From: Variovorax sp. WS11
GTDB lineage: Bacteria > Pseudomonadota > Gammaproteobacteria > Burkholderiales > Burkholderiaceae_C
Assembly (NCBI RefSeq): GCF_010499245.1
Contig: NZ_JAAGOW010000004.1
Coordinates: forward strand, 682,001 to 746,000
Reading direction: 5' to 3'
DNA length: 64,000 nucleotides
The notes beneath the pieces are model-generated. The model was not told where the DNA came from. It worked only from the letters and a program-made list of their open reading frames with translations, and ran no database searches. The translations under genes were made by a program, and so were the position numbers. Below are positions 44,141 through 53,087 of this stretch, one piece after another; position 1 is the first letter of the stretch, and each line of letters begins with the position of its first letter.

Positions 44141-44827
44141 ATGACCAAATGGAGTAAGGCAGAGCTGCCCTCGCGCAGCGAGCAGCGGTTCGCAAAGAAG
44201 TCCGCCCTGATCAGGGAAGCCGCCCACGCTTTTCGCACGAAAGGCTTCTATGCGACGTCGATGGAGGACATCGCCACGGCATTGGGCGTCACCAAGGGCG
44301 CGCTCTACCGCTATGTGGAGAACAAGCAGGAAATCCTCTTCGAATGCTTCAAGTCGTCCAACCAGCTGGGCGAAGCTGCTCTGGAGTTGGCTCGGTGGCA
44401 CTCCGGGACCGGATTGGAGAAGTTGCGAACCTTCGTGGAGTTCTTTGTCGAGAAGTACATCGAGGAAAACACGGCGGGCGGCGCGATGGTGGACATTGGC
44501 GCGCTTTTCCCGGAGCAGCGTGCCGAGATCATTGCCGGCCGGGATAGGGTGGACGCAGGGTTGCGCACGATCGTCAGCCACGGAGTCGAGGACGGCAGTA
44601 TCGTGAGCCGAGACGTGAAGCTGACCGTCTTCACGATCATGGGCTCCATCAACTGGATCCCCAGTTGGTACTCCCCCGGGGGACAACATGGGCCCAAGGA
44701 AATCGCGGGGATCATCGCCGACATCTTCTCCGGTGGCCTGCAGCCTCGGCAGGACAGCCAGCAGGCGATCGCCGTGTCGGCCGCCGTCCCTGGCGCCTCG
44801 CGCCGCCGCAAGTCTGTTGCCCCCTAG
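44141..44827 (+). CDS. TetR-family transcriptional regulator (KstR2-like)
   Basis: The protein has 228 residues. The N-terminal HTH runs from LIREAAHAFRTKGFYATSM to VTKGALYRYVENKQEIL. The C-terminal domain resembles the KstR2-like TetR_C type that senses acyl-CoAs, by resemblance. It is divergent from the ligase operon at 43987 and precedes the thiolase operon at 44963; the three operators of one sequence family around it mark it as the local repressor. A terminator follows at 44853. Confidence 0.9.
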   Translation: MTKWSKAELPSRSEQRFAKKSALIREAAHAFRTKGFYATSMEDIATALGVTKGALYRYVENKQEILFECFKSSNQLGEAALELARWHSGTGLEKLRTFVEFFVEKYIEENTAGGAMVDIGALFPEQRAEIIAGRDRVDAGLRTIVSHGVEDGSIVSRDVKLTVFTIMGSINWIPSWYSPGGQHGPKEIAGIIADIFSGGLQPRQDSQQAIAVSAAVPGASRRRKSVAP

Positions 44828-44852
44828 CGCCTCCGTCTCTTGAACTGCTTCA

Positions 44853-44875
44853 GCCGCCCTCGGGCGGCTTTTTTG
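44853..44875 (+). terminator. Rho-independent terminator after tetR
   Basis: GCCGCCC-TC-GGGCGGC forms a perfect 7-bp stem followed by six T residues. It isolates the tetR transcript from the thiolase operon promoter. Confidence 0.9.
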
Positions 44876-44886
44876 TTGGCCGGCGC

Positions 44887-44915
44887 TTGACATGAAGTGA
44901 ACCACGGTTTACGCT
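44887..44915 (+). promoter_or_regulatory. Promoter and TetR-type operator C of thiolase-LIV operon
   Basis: TTGACA (44887-44892) and TACGCT (44910-44915) are 17 bases apart. GTGAACCACGGTTTAC (44897-44912), the best copy of the GTRAACC-N2-GGTTYAC dyad, occupies the spacer, so bound repressor would block RNA polymerase. Confidence 0.72.
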
Positions 44916-44962
44916 ACTGAACACACGGTAGCTTTGTGAACCAACATCTGGAGAACCCGTAA

Positions 44963-46198
44963 ATGAGCGAGGTCTATGTAGTGGGTGTGGGGATGACCCG
45001 ATTCGGGAAGTTCCTCGACAAGAGCGTCAAGCAACTGACCCGCGAAGCGGTGAACGCTGCGCTCGCCGACGCCAGCATCGCGCAGCACGACATCGGAGCG
45101 GCGTTCTTCGGCAACGCCACCCAGTCGCCGATCGAGGGCCAGCACATGGTCGCCGGCCAGATCGCGCTGCGCGACATGGGCTTCGAAGAGCTGGCAGTCA
45201 CGAACGTGGAGAACGCCTGCGCCAGCTCCAGCACCGCCTTGCACCTGGCTTGCACGCACGTGCTGGCGGGCCAGAGCGACATCGCCTTGGCCGTTGGCGT
45301 CGACAAGATGTTCCACCAGGACAAGTCGCGCGGCTTCGCCGTGTTCGACGGTGCGTGGGACGTGACAAGGGCCACCGAGACGGCTGCAACCCTGGCCGCG
45401 TTGGGCGAGGGTGTGCACGCCCCGGCAGGCCGTCCGGCCAATGCCGATCAACGCAGTCTGTTCATGGACGTGTACTCCTACCTGGCCAAGTACCACATGA
45501 AGACCTACGGCACGACCGAGCGGCAGTTGGCTGCGGTGGCAGCCAAGAATCACTTCCACTCGACGATGAATCCGCTGGCGCAGTACACCAACGACATGAG
45601 CATCGACGAGGTGCTTGCCGCGCGCATGATCTGCTGGCCGCTGACGCTGCCGATGTGTTCGCCGATCAGCGACGGCGCCGCAGCCGCGATCGTGTGCAAT
45701 CGACAGGGGCTCGAGCGTCTCGATCGCAGTCGTGCGATCAAGGTCCATGCCTCGATCGTCTCTGGTGGTACGAACCGCGACCCGCGCGATCTGCAGCAGC
45801 AGATCGGCCGCATCGCTGCGACCAAGGCCTATGAAAAGGCCGGCTTCGGACCTCACGATATGAGCCTGGCCGAGGTGCACGACGCCAGCGCATTCGCCGA
45901 AGTTCAGCAGTCCGAAAACCTGGGTTTCTGCGATTACGGACAGGGCGGTTGGATCGCCGAGCGAGGTGAAACCCGCCTCGGCGGCCGGATCCCCATCAAC
46001 CCTTCAGGTGGGCTCGAATGCAAGGGACACCCGATCGGTGCGACGGGACTGGCCCAGATCTACGAACTCGTCACCCAACTGCGCCATGAAGCCGGCAAGC
46101 GCCAGGTTGATGGCGCACGCCTGGCGATCGCCGAGAACGGCGGTGGATTTCATCGTTGCGAGGAAGCCGTGGCGGTGATCCACATCCTCGGCCGCTAG
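44963..46198 (+). CDS. SCP2-like thiolase/aldolase-type protein lacking the second cysteine
   Basis: This 411-residue protein of the SCP-x/lipid-transfer thiolase group keeps the nucleophile region NACASSSTALH and the His in ECKGHPIGATG. The HDCF motif is changed to HDAS (AEVHDASAFAE), and the C-terminal cysteine region reads IAENGGGFHR. The change suggests an acyl transfer or retro-aldol role rather than ordinary thiolysis. It starts a long operon (SDR, ALDH, LIV transporter, crotonase) driven by the promoter at 44887. No DUF35 gene lies beside it. Confidence 0.88.
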   Translation: MSEVYVVGVGMTRFGKFLDKSVKQLTREAVNAALADASIAQHDIGAAFFGNATQSPIEGQHMVAGQIALRDMGFEELAVTNVENACASSSTALHLACTHVLAGQSDIALAVGVDKMFHQDKSRGFAVFDGAWDVTRATETAATLAALGEGVHAPAGRPANADQRSLFMDVYSYLAKYHMKTYGTTERQLAAVAAKNHFHSTMNPLAQYTNDMSIDEVLAARMICWPLTLPMCSPISDGAAAAIVCNRQGLERLDRSRAIKVHASIVSGGTNRDPRDLQQQIGRIAATKAYEKAGFGPHDMSLAEVHDASAFAEVQQSENLGFCDYGQGGWIAERGETRLGGRIPINPSGGLECKGHPIGATGLAQIYELVTQLRHEAGKRQVDGARLAIAENGGGFHRCEEAVAVIHILGR

Positions 46199-46214
46199 AT
46201 CACAAGGAGACACC

Positions 46215-46973
46215 ATGAGACTCAACGGCAAAGTTGTCATTGTCACTGGCGCCGCCCGTGGCATCGGGCAGGAATACGCAGTCGCGGCGGCCCGGGAAGG
46301 CGCTGCAGTGGTCGCGGCCGACATGAGCGACTGCGGTCAGACCGCATCGCTGGTCGAGGCCGCCGCCGGTCGTGTCATTGCGGTGAAGGTGGATGTCGCC
46401 AGCGCAACGTCCGCCGCCGACATGGCGCGGCACGCGATGTCGGCGTTTGGACGCATCGACGGCTTGGTGAACAACGCAGCGCTCTACGGACAGCTCAAGG
46501 GAGGCGCCTTCACCGGCATCGACGAGCAGGAGTGGGATGCCGCGATGGCGGTCAACGTGAAGGGGATCTGGAACTGCTGCAAGGCAGCCGTCCCATTCAT
46601 GAAGGAGCAGGCCGCGGGCAGCGTGGTGAACATCACGTCGCTCGCAGCGACCTTCGGCATGCCGTTCCGCTTGCACTACACCACGTCGAAAGCCGCGGTG
46701 ATCGGGCTCACGCGCGGCCTGGCGCGCGAACTGGGGCGCGACGGAATCCGCGTCAATGCGGTCGCGCCCGCCGCAGTCCTCACGGAAGGGACGCAAGAGT
46801 TCTTCGCCGGCAAGATGGAAAAGGCACTGGACGCGATCAAGAACAGCCAGGCCATTCCCCGCAACCTGGTTCCCGCGGACCTCGCGGGCACCGTGATCTA
46901 CCTGCTGAGCGCCGACAGCGCATTCGTCACCGGCCAAACCTTGTCCGTCGATGGCGGCACGGTCATGCATTGA
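46215..46973 (+). CDS. Short-chain dehydrogenase/reductase
   Basis: This is a 252-residue classical SDR with GAARGIGQEYA, NNAALYG, the Ser in NITSLAATFG and YTTSKAA. SVDGGTVMH at the C-terminus is typical. The AAGGAG Shine-Dalgarno and the 16-base gap to the thiolase gene indicate one operon. It may oxidise a 3-hydroxyacyl-CoA or an alcohol intermediate before the aldehyde dehydrogenase step. Confidence 0.91.
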   Translation: MRLNGKVVIVTGAARGIGQEYAVAAAREGAAVVAADMSDCGQTASLVEAAAGRVIAVKVDVASATSAADMARHAMSAFGRIDGLVNNAALYGQLKGGAFTGIDEQEWDAAMAVNVKGIWNCCKAAVPFMKEQAAGSVVNITSLAATFGMPFRLHYTTSKAAVIGLTRGLARELGRDGIRVNAVAPAAVLTEGTQEFFAGKMEKALDAIKNSQAIPRNLVPADLAGTVIYLLSADSAFVTGQTLSVDGGTVMH

Positions 46974-46986
46974 ACCAGGACCGGCC

Positions 46987-48429
46987 ATGAAGCATTACGA
47001 ACATTTCTTCGCAAACGGCGAATGGTGCAAGAGCACGTCTTCGACGCGCATCGACGTAGTCAATCCGGCGACCGAGCAGTTGGTCGGCTCGGTGCCGGAT
47101 TGCAGCGAGGCAGATGTGGAAGTCGCGGTGCAGGCTGCCCGCGTTGCGTTTGCATCCTGGAGCGTCGCGCCGCCGGCGGAACGTGCCGATCTGCTCTCGA
47201 AGCTCAGGAGCCGGCTCGAAGAGCGGGCGGATGAACTGGCGCGAATGGTCAGCAGCGAGCTTGGAATGCCGTTTCGCATGGCGCAGCGGATGCAGGTTCC
47301 GCTGCCTCTCGGAGACCTCGACCAGGTCATCCGGATGGTGCGGGAATTCGAGTTCAACGGAAGAATCGGCCACTCGCTGGTGTTGCGGGAGCCCATCGGC
47401 GTTGTTGCCTGCATCACGCCCTGGAACTATCCGCTGCACCAGATCATGACGAAGGTGGCACCGGCGCTGGGCGCGGGCTGCACGGTCGTCCTCAAACCAT
47501 CGGAGCTGGTCCCTTCGGTCGCGATCGCGCTGGCAGAAGAGATTGCGGCGTGCGGATTTCCACCGGGTGTGTTCAACATGGTGACCGGCCGCGGTGCGAC
47601 TGCCGGCGAGCGACTGGTGGCGCATCCGGATGTAGACATGGTTTCCTTCACGGGATCCACTGCTGCTGGCAAGGCGGTCGCCAAGGTGGCAGCTGACACG
47701 GTGAAGCGGGTCTCCCTCGAGCTGGGCGGAAAGTCCGCGGCAGTCCTGCTGGACGACGCCGACTTCCCGGTGGCAGTGAAAAACGCGGTGAACTTCTGCT
47801 ATCTCAATTCCGGACAGACCTGCGCAGCCCTGACTCGCCTGCTCGTTCCGAAGCGCCGTTTCGACGAGGTGGCACGCCTTGCAGTGCAAACAGCTCAGTC
47901 GTTCGTCCTGGGTGATCCGTTCGACGACAAGACCCGGCTCGGCCCATTGGCGAGCGCGGCACAGCGCGAACGGGTGCTCGGCTACATCCGTCGCGCCGAA
48001 GCCGAATCGCCGCTGCTGACGGGTGGCGCGGAGTCGCCGGAAGGATTGTCCCGTGGGTTCTTCGTTCGGCCCACCGTGTTCGGTCCCGTGGCTCCGCAGA
48101 GCGAGTTGGCACAGCAGGAAGTCTTCGGTCCCGTTCTTGCAGTCATTCCCTACGAGGACGAGGAAGAGGCTGTTGCGATTGCGAACGGCACTGTCTACGG
48201 GCTCAGCGCCGCCGTGTGGAGTGCCGACGAAGACCGGGCCCTGTCCTTCGCTCGCCGGCTCCGCGCCGGCCAGGTCGACGTCAACGGTGCCCCGTTCAAC
48301 CCGGCGGCGCCCTTTGGAGGCTACAAGCAATCCGGCATCGGCCGCGAGCTGGGGCTGCAAGGCTTCGAGGAGTTTCTCGAAACCAAGGCGGTGCAGTTGA
48401 AGCCGTCGGCCCCAAACCCATCGGCGTAG
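46987..48429 (+). CDS. Aldehyde dehydrogenase (NAD(P)+)
   Basis: The protein has 480 residues. TPWNYPLHQIMTKVAPALGAG, LELGGKSAAVLLDD with the general base Glu, NSGQTCAALTR with the nucleophile Cys and FGGYKQSGIGRELG are intact. ATG at 46987 begins MKHYEHFF. It lies 13 bases after the SDR gene, so an alcohol-aldehyde-acid sequence is possible. Confidence 0.92.
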   Translation: MKHYEHFFANGEWCKSTSSTRIDVVNPATEQLVGSVPDCSEADVEVAVQAARVAFASWSVAPPAERADLLSKLRSRLEERADELARMVSSELGMPFRMAQRMQVPLPLGDLDQVIRMVREFEFNGRIGHSLVLREPIGVVACITPWNYPLHQIMTKVAPALGAGCTVVLKPSELVPSVAIALAEEIAACGFPPGVFNMVTGRGATAGERLVAHPDVDMVSFTGSTAAGKAVAKVAADTVKRVSLELGGKSAAVLLDDADFPVAVKNAVNFCYLNSGQTCAALTRLLVPKRRFDEVARLAVQTAQSFVLGDPFDDKTRLGPLASAAQRERVLGYIRRAEAESPLLTGGAESPEGLSRGFFVRPTVFGPVAPQSELAQQEVFGPVLAVIPYEDEEEAVAIANGTVYGLSAAVWSADEDRALSFARRLRAGQVDVNGAPFNPAAPFGGYKQSGIGRELGLQGFEEFLETKAVQLKPSAPNPSA

Positions 48430-48432
48430 TCC

Positions 48433-49212
48433 ATGCAGGCCGCCACTCCTCCTCTCGTGGAGATCGAGAACGTCTCCATCGACTTTGGCGGCATCCGCGC
48501 GCTGCAGGGGGTGAGCTTCACCATCTCGGAAGGCGAGATCGTCGGACTGATCGGGCCCAATGGTGCGGGCAAGAGCACCTTGTTCAATTGCCTGAGCCTT
48601 TTGTATCGACCGCGAGAAGGCGACATACGTATCCGAGGGCGGTCTATCCTCCGCTCGCAACCGCATGAGATGGTGGCGCTGGGACTCGGGCGCACGTTCC
48701 AGAACGTCGCGCTGTTCGACTCGATGACGGTGCTGGAGAACGCCATGGTCGGCCAGCATGCCACCGCCTACGCCGGGATGCTGCAGGAGGCGTTGGGTTT
48801 CGGCAGGGCTACCACCGCTGAGGCGAATGCGCGTCGGCAAGCCATGGAACTTCTGGAGGTGCTGCAACTCGGCGCGGTCGCGCAGCAGAGCGCCGGCAAA
48901 CTGAACTTCGCCACACGAAAGAAGGTGGAGATCGCCAGGGCCCTGGCTTCGTCGCCGCAGCTGCTGATGCTCGACGAGCCTGCAGGCGGCCTCAGCCATG
49001 AGGAGGTGGAGGATCTCGCCGGCTTCATCCAATGCGTGCGCGATCGACACGGAGCGGCCGTCTTGCTGGTCGAGCATCACATGAACCTGGTGATGCAGGT
49101 TTCCGACAAGGTGGTTGCCATGGATTTCGGTCAGAAGATCGCGGAAGGCACCCCGCAGCAAGTGCAGCGCCATGAAGCCGTGCTTGCCGCCTATATGGGG
49201 GTGGACGCATGA
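48433..49212 (+). CDS. ABC transporter ATP-binding protein, LivG-type
   Basis: This 259-residue ATPase has Walker A GPNGAGKST, signature NFATRKKVEIARAL (degenerate), Walker B LLMLDEPAGGLS and H-loop VEHHM. It has a canonical DEPAGGL Walker B, unlike the first two clusters. It starts three bases after the ALDH stop and overlaps the next gene by four bases. Confidence 0.91.
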   Translation: MQAATPPLVEIENVSIDFGGIRALQGVSFTISEGEIVGLIGPNGAGKSTLFNCLSLLYRPREGDIRIRGRSILRSQPHEMVALGLGRTFQNVALFDSMTVLENAMVGQHATAYAGMLQEALGFGRATTAEANARRQAMELLEVLQLGAVAQQSAGKLNFATRKKVEIARALASSPQLLMLDEPAGGLSHEEVEDLAGFIQCVRDRHGAAVLLVEHHMNLVMQVSDKVVAMDFGQKIAEGTPQQVQRHEAVLAAYMGVDA

Positions 49213-49919
49213 CCACCCATCTGCGCACGCGCGGCCTGACTGCGCGCTATGGCTCCGCCAGGGTGCTGCATGGCCTCGACATCACGGTGCGCCGCGGCTG
49301 CGTGACCGCCATTCTCGGTGCGAACGGTGCCGGCAAGACGACGCTGCTGCGCGCCATCTCGCGAGCGCTGCCGACGGAGGGTGACATCGAGCTCGATGGC
49401 CGTTCCGTCGTCGGGCTGAAGACGGAAGACGTCGCTCGCCTTGGCGTGGCCCACGTGCCCGATGGGCGCGGAACGTTCACCGGATTGACGGCGGAAGACA
49501 ACCTGCGCCTGGGCGCACACCGGCTGCGGCGAGCGGAAATGGAGGAGCAACTGGAGATGGTCTACGGCTTCTTCCCGAAGCTCAAGCAACGCCGGCGCCA
49601 GCAGGCTGGCACGCTTTCCGGCGGCGAGCAGCAGATGCTGGCGATAGGCCGCGCTCTCATGTCATGCCCGCGGCTGATGATGTTCGACGAGCCCTCGGTC
49701 GGCCTCGCGCCCATCCTCGTCAAGGAGATCTTCTCGATCATGAGGGCGATCCGAAAGGAGCGTGGCGTCAGCATGCTCCTGGTGGACCAGAACGCCGCGC
49801 GCGCGCTGGACCTGGCCGACGACGCCTATGTACTGGAGACCGGGCGCGTCGTGCTCGCCGGACCCGCCGCGGAAGTCGCGAGCCACCCGTCGGTGCGCGC
49901 CGCATACCTGGGAGCCTGA
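49209..49919 (+). CDS. ABC transporter ATP-binding protein, LivF-type
   Basis: The protein has 236 residues. Walker A is GANGAGKTT, the signature is LSGGEQQMLAIGRAL and Walker B is LMMFDEPSVGLAP, followed by VDQNA. The ATGA overlap with the preceding ATPase shows coupling. Confidence 0.91.
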   Translation: MTTHLRTRGLTARYGSARVLHGLDITVRRGCVTAILGANGAGKTTLLRAISRALPTEGDIELDGRSVVGLKTEDVARLGVAHVPDGRGTFTGLTAEDNLRLGAHRLRRAEMEEQLEMVYGFFPKLKQRRRQQAGTLSGGEQQMLAIGRALMSCPRLMMFDEPSVGLAPILVKEIFSIMRAIRKERGVSMLLVDQNAARALDLADDAYVLETGRVVLAGPAAEVASHPSVRAAYLGA

Positions 49920-49922
49920 AGC

Positions 49923-50804
49923 ATGCTGCATACCTTGGAACAACTGCTGCCCGCCATCTCGCTGGGTGGCATCTACGCGAGCCTGGCGCTCGCGTTGGTG
50001 ATGATCTACAAGTCCACCGGCCACGTGAACCTGGCCCAGGGCGAGATGGCGACCATCTCCACGTTCGTGGCCTGGTCACTGCTGCAGGCGGGCGTGCCCA
50101 TCTGGCCGGCCTTTGGGCTGACCCTCGTGATTGCTGCCGTTTTCGGCGCCGGACTCGAAAGACTCGTCGTCCGGCCTTTCAAGGCCCAGCCCGAGGCCAT
50201 CGTCGTCACCGTGTTCGTCGGGCTGTTCGTGCTCCTGAACTCGGTTTCCGGCGGCGTGTGGGGCTACACCGCGAGACCGTTTCCTTCGGCGTTTCCCGAC
50301 GGCGCGGTCGAACTGGCAGGGGGCTTGCGCGTGAAGTGGCATCTGCTGGGCTCGATGCTGGTGTCGGCAGGCGTGCTCAGTGCCATGTTCCTGTTCTTCC
50401 GCTTCACGGCGACGGGCCTTTCCATGCGTGGTGCCGCTGACAACCCGGCGTCGAGCAGGCTCCTGGGCATCCGCACGGACCGCATGTTGGGATTGGGGTG
50501 GGCGATCTCGGGTGTGGTCGGGGCGGTGGCCGGGATCATGATGGCTCCGATCACCTTCCTGGACCCGCACATGATGACGGGACCCCTCGTCTTCTTCTTC
50601 GCTGCGGCCCTCCTCGGCGGCATGACAAGCCCGCTGGGAGCCGTCATCGGCGGCTACGTGATCGGCTTCATCGAAGTGCTGATCGCCAACTTCGTGCCGC
50701 ACGGCAACGAGCTGCGCATGGCGAGCGCCCTGAGCATCATTGTCGCCGTGCTGCTTCTTCGGCCGCAGGGGCTGCTTGGAACCCGAATCGTGAGGAGGGT
50801 GTGA
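49923..50804 (+). CDS. ABC transporter permease, LivH-type
   Basis: This 293-residue membrane protein contains AISLGGIYASLALALVMIYK and STGHVNLAQGEMATISTF, the Gx-VN-AQGE variant of the LivH signature. MRGAADNPASSRLLGIRTDR forms the EAA-like loop. Its stop overlaps the next start by one base (TGATG). Confidence 0.9.
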   Translation: MLHTLEQLLPAISLGGIYASLALALVMIYKSTGHVNLAQGEMATISTFVAWSLLQAGVPIWPAFGLTLVIAAVFGAGLERLVVRPFKAQPEAIVVTVFVGLFVLLNSVSGGVWGYTARPFPSAFPDGAVELAGGLRVKWHLLGSMLVSAGVLSAMFLFFRFTATGLSMRGAADNPASSRLLGIRTDRMLGLGWAISGVVGAVAGIMMAPITFLDPHMMTGPLVFFFAAALLGGMTSPLGAVIGGYVIGFIEVLIANFVPHGNELRMASALSIIVAVLLLRPQGLLGTRIVRRV

Positions 50805-51865
50805 TGGAGCTCCAACAGGCTGGCAGCGACTTCACGGTGGACGCGGGGCGCTCGTGGGCGGCTCCGCTGCGCAGAAACGGGGGGTGGATCGCGGCTGCCG
50901 CGCTGCTTGCGCTGGCCCCCGTGTTCATAGGGGGCTACGAGCTCTTCCTGCTCTGCTCCATCGTCTCAATGGCGATCGCGCTGCTGGGCATGAATGTGCT
51001 GATCGGCCATTGCGGCATCATCTCGCTGGGACACGGTGCTCTCTTCGCGCTCGGCGCCTATGCGGCAACACTGTCACTCACGCGCCTGGGCGTGCCGCTG
51101 CTGCTCGTTCCTCTCGTTGCCGGACTGGTGTGCTTCGTGTTCGGTCGCCTGTTCGCCGTCGCTGCGCTGAAGCTCGAAGGCATGCCGCTTGCGCTCGCAA
51201 CGCTGGGCCTGGCGATCGTGATGCCGCAGCTTCTACGTTCCGACCTTCTCGCCCGCTGGACCGGCGGCGTGCAGGGTGTCAGCTTCACGCGGCCTCCGGT
51301 TTTTCGGGGGGTGCCGCTGGGCGATGATGCCTGGTTGTACCTGGTGACTCTTTCGTATCTCGTGGTGGCCTTTGTGCTTGTCCATAGGCTGCTCGAGGGA
51401 GGCACCGGACGTGCGTGGCGCGCGCTGCGCGACCAGCCGCTCGCAGCGACCGCAATGGGCGTTCCTGCCAGGCGCATGCGAGACCTCGCCTTCGCGATCA
51501 GCGCGATGCTCACGGGCATCGGTGGGGCCCTCGCCGCGATGCAGGTGCAGTACGTGGCACCGGACAGTTTCCCCTTCGCCTTGTCGCTGGCGCTGTTCAT
51601 CGGCGTCGTTGTCGGCGGTCCCGGCTCCAGGATCGGCCCATTGCTGGGCGCGGCCTTCCTGGTCCTGATCCCCAACTTCGCGGAGCACGTCTCCCAGGCG
51701 ATGACCGGGGCGATCTACGGCGGCGTGGTGATTGCGCTGATGGCGCTCGAAAAGCGCGGCCTTGCCGGCGTCTTCGAGCGAATCCAGGGCCTGATCTTTC
51801 GCGCGGTCCGTAGAAGGGCGCCGGACCGCGCCAGTTCCCACCTTCAACCAGGAGACAAGGCGTGA
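50804..51865 (+). CDS. ABC transporter permease, LivM-type
   Basis: The protein has 353 residues. LLGMNVLIGHCGIISLGHGA and ALRDQPLAATAMGVPARRMR match the LivM core and EAA-like loop. The start at 50804 overlaps the LivH stop; the long open frame upstream is a shadow. Its end overlaps the binding-protein start (GTGA). Confidence 0.9.
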   Translation: MELQQAGSDFTVDAGRSWAAPLRRNGGWIAAAALLALAPVFIGGYELFLLCSIVSMAIALLGMNVLIGHCGIISLGHGALFALGAYAATLSLTRLGVPLLLVPLVAGLVCFVFGRLFAVAALKLEGMPLALATLGLAIVMPQLLRSDLLARWTGGVQGVSFTRPPVFRGVPLGDDAWLYLVTLSYLVVAFVLVHRLLEGGTGRAWRALRDQPLAATAMGVPARRMRDLAFAISAMLTGIGGALAAMQVQYVAPDSFPFALSLALFIGVVVGGPGSRIGPLLGAAFLVLIPNFAEHVSQAMTGAIYGGVVIALMALEKRGLAGVFERIQGLIFRAVRRRAPDRASSHLQPGDKA

Positions 51866-53058
51866 AAGCAAGCTTCATTGAGGCGGCCTGTGCCGCAGCG
51901 GCTCTGGTCGCATCATTCGCTACGGTCGCCGCGCAATACGACGCCGGCGCGAATGACAAGGAAATCGTGCTCGGAAATGTGGTGCCGTACTCCGGCCCCC
52001 TTTCGTCGGCCGGATCCATCGGCAAATGCAACCAGGCCTATTTCGAGATGGTGAACAAGCGAGGTGGGATCAACGGCCGCAAGGTCAAAGTGATCTCGCT
52101 GGACGACAGCTTCAACCCCGCGCGAACCCTCGAGCAGACTCGCAGGCTGGTCGAGCGGGAGCAGGTCCTGCTGGTCTACGGCACCTTCGGCACCGCCACG
52201 AACACGGCCATCCACCAGTACCTGAATCAGAAGCAGGTCCCGCACCTGATGCTGATCACTGGCGCGAGCAAGTGGAACAACGCCAAGGAGTTCCCGTGGT
52301 CGATGGCATTTCTGCCCAGCTACCCTGTGGAAGCGGCCTCGTATGCCCGATACGTTCTGGAGAACGTGAAGGAACCGCGCATCGCAGTGCTCTACCAGAA
52401 CGACGATTACGGCAAGGAATACCGCAACGGCCTGCGCGCGGCCCTGGGGAACAAGGCCGACAAGCTCATCGTGTCTGAGCAGAGCTATGAGGTGAGCGAC
52501 CCCACGTTGGAATCGCAGATCGGCAGGCTCAAGGCCTCCGGTGCCAACGTGCTGCTGAACGTCACGGCGGCGAAGTTCGCCACTCAGGCTGTCAAATTGG
52601 TGAACGACAGCGGCTGGAAGCCACTGCACCTGCTGGTCAGCCCGGCAAGCAATCTGGACACGGTCGTCCGGCCCGCGGGACTGGAGGCTTCGCAAGGGAT
52701 CGTGTCTGCCCAGTTCATGAAGGATCCGACGAATCCCATCTTCCGCAACGATCCGGACGTCAAGGACTGGCTCGCGTGGAAGCAATCCTTCTATCCCGCG
52801 GCGGTCGAAGGCGACTGGTGGAACTGGGCCTGTTATGCCGCGTCCTATGCGATCGAGCAGGTGCTGAAGGGCGCCGGGGAGGACTTGCGCAGGGCCAATG
52901 TGATGAAGGTCGCATCCACCTTGAAGGACCTGAAGGTTCCGATGCTCATGGACGGTATTCACATCAACACGACACCCACGGATCTCGCCCCTGTCAATCA
53001 GATGTACATGATGAGATTGAGCGGCGATCGCTGGGAACCCATCAAGACAGCGCGCTGA
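51862..53058 (+). CDS. Branched-chain amino-acid type ABC transporter, periplasmic binding protein
   Basis: This 398-residue HAAT-family binding protein starts at GTG 51862 with a signal peptide (EAACAAAALVASFATVAAQ). The mature part opens NDKEIVLGNVVPYSGPLSS, and TYGTFGTATN-like and FLPSYPVEAASYARYV regions follow. It comes after the permeases, the reverse of the second cluster's order. The ligand is unknown. Confidence 0.9.
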   Translation: MKASFIEAACAAAALVASFATVAAQYDAGANDKEIVLGNVVPYSGPLSSAGSIGKCNQAYFEMVNKRGGINGRKVKVISLDDSFNPARTLEQTRRLVEREQVLLVYGTFGTATNTAIHQYLNQKQVPHLMLITGASKWNNAKEFPWSMAFLPSYPVEAASYARYVLENVKEPRIAVLYQNDDYGKEYRNGLRAALGNKADKLIVSEQSYEVSDPTLESQIGRLKASGANVLLNVTAAKFATQAVKLVNDSGWKPLHLLVSPASNLDTVVRPAGLEASQGIVSAQFMKDPTNPIFRNDPDVKDWLAWKQSFYPAAVEGDWWNWACYAASYAIEQVLKGAGEDLRRANVMKVASTLKDLKVPMLMDGIHINTTPTDLAPVNQMYMMRLSGDRWEPIKTAR

Positions 53059-53087
53059 CCGACAACCCCGAGCAAGGAGAAGGGCCC

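Noticed and set aside
46963..49173. 736-codon open frame on the minus strand across aldehyde dehydrogenase and ATPase genes
   Set aside because: It is antisense to clearly real genes, has Arg/His/Gln-rich non-protein-like composition and arises from GC-rich codon bias.
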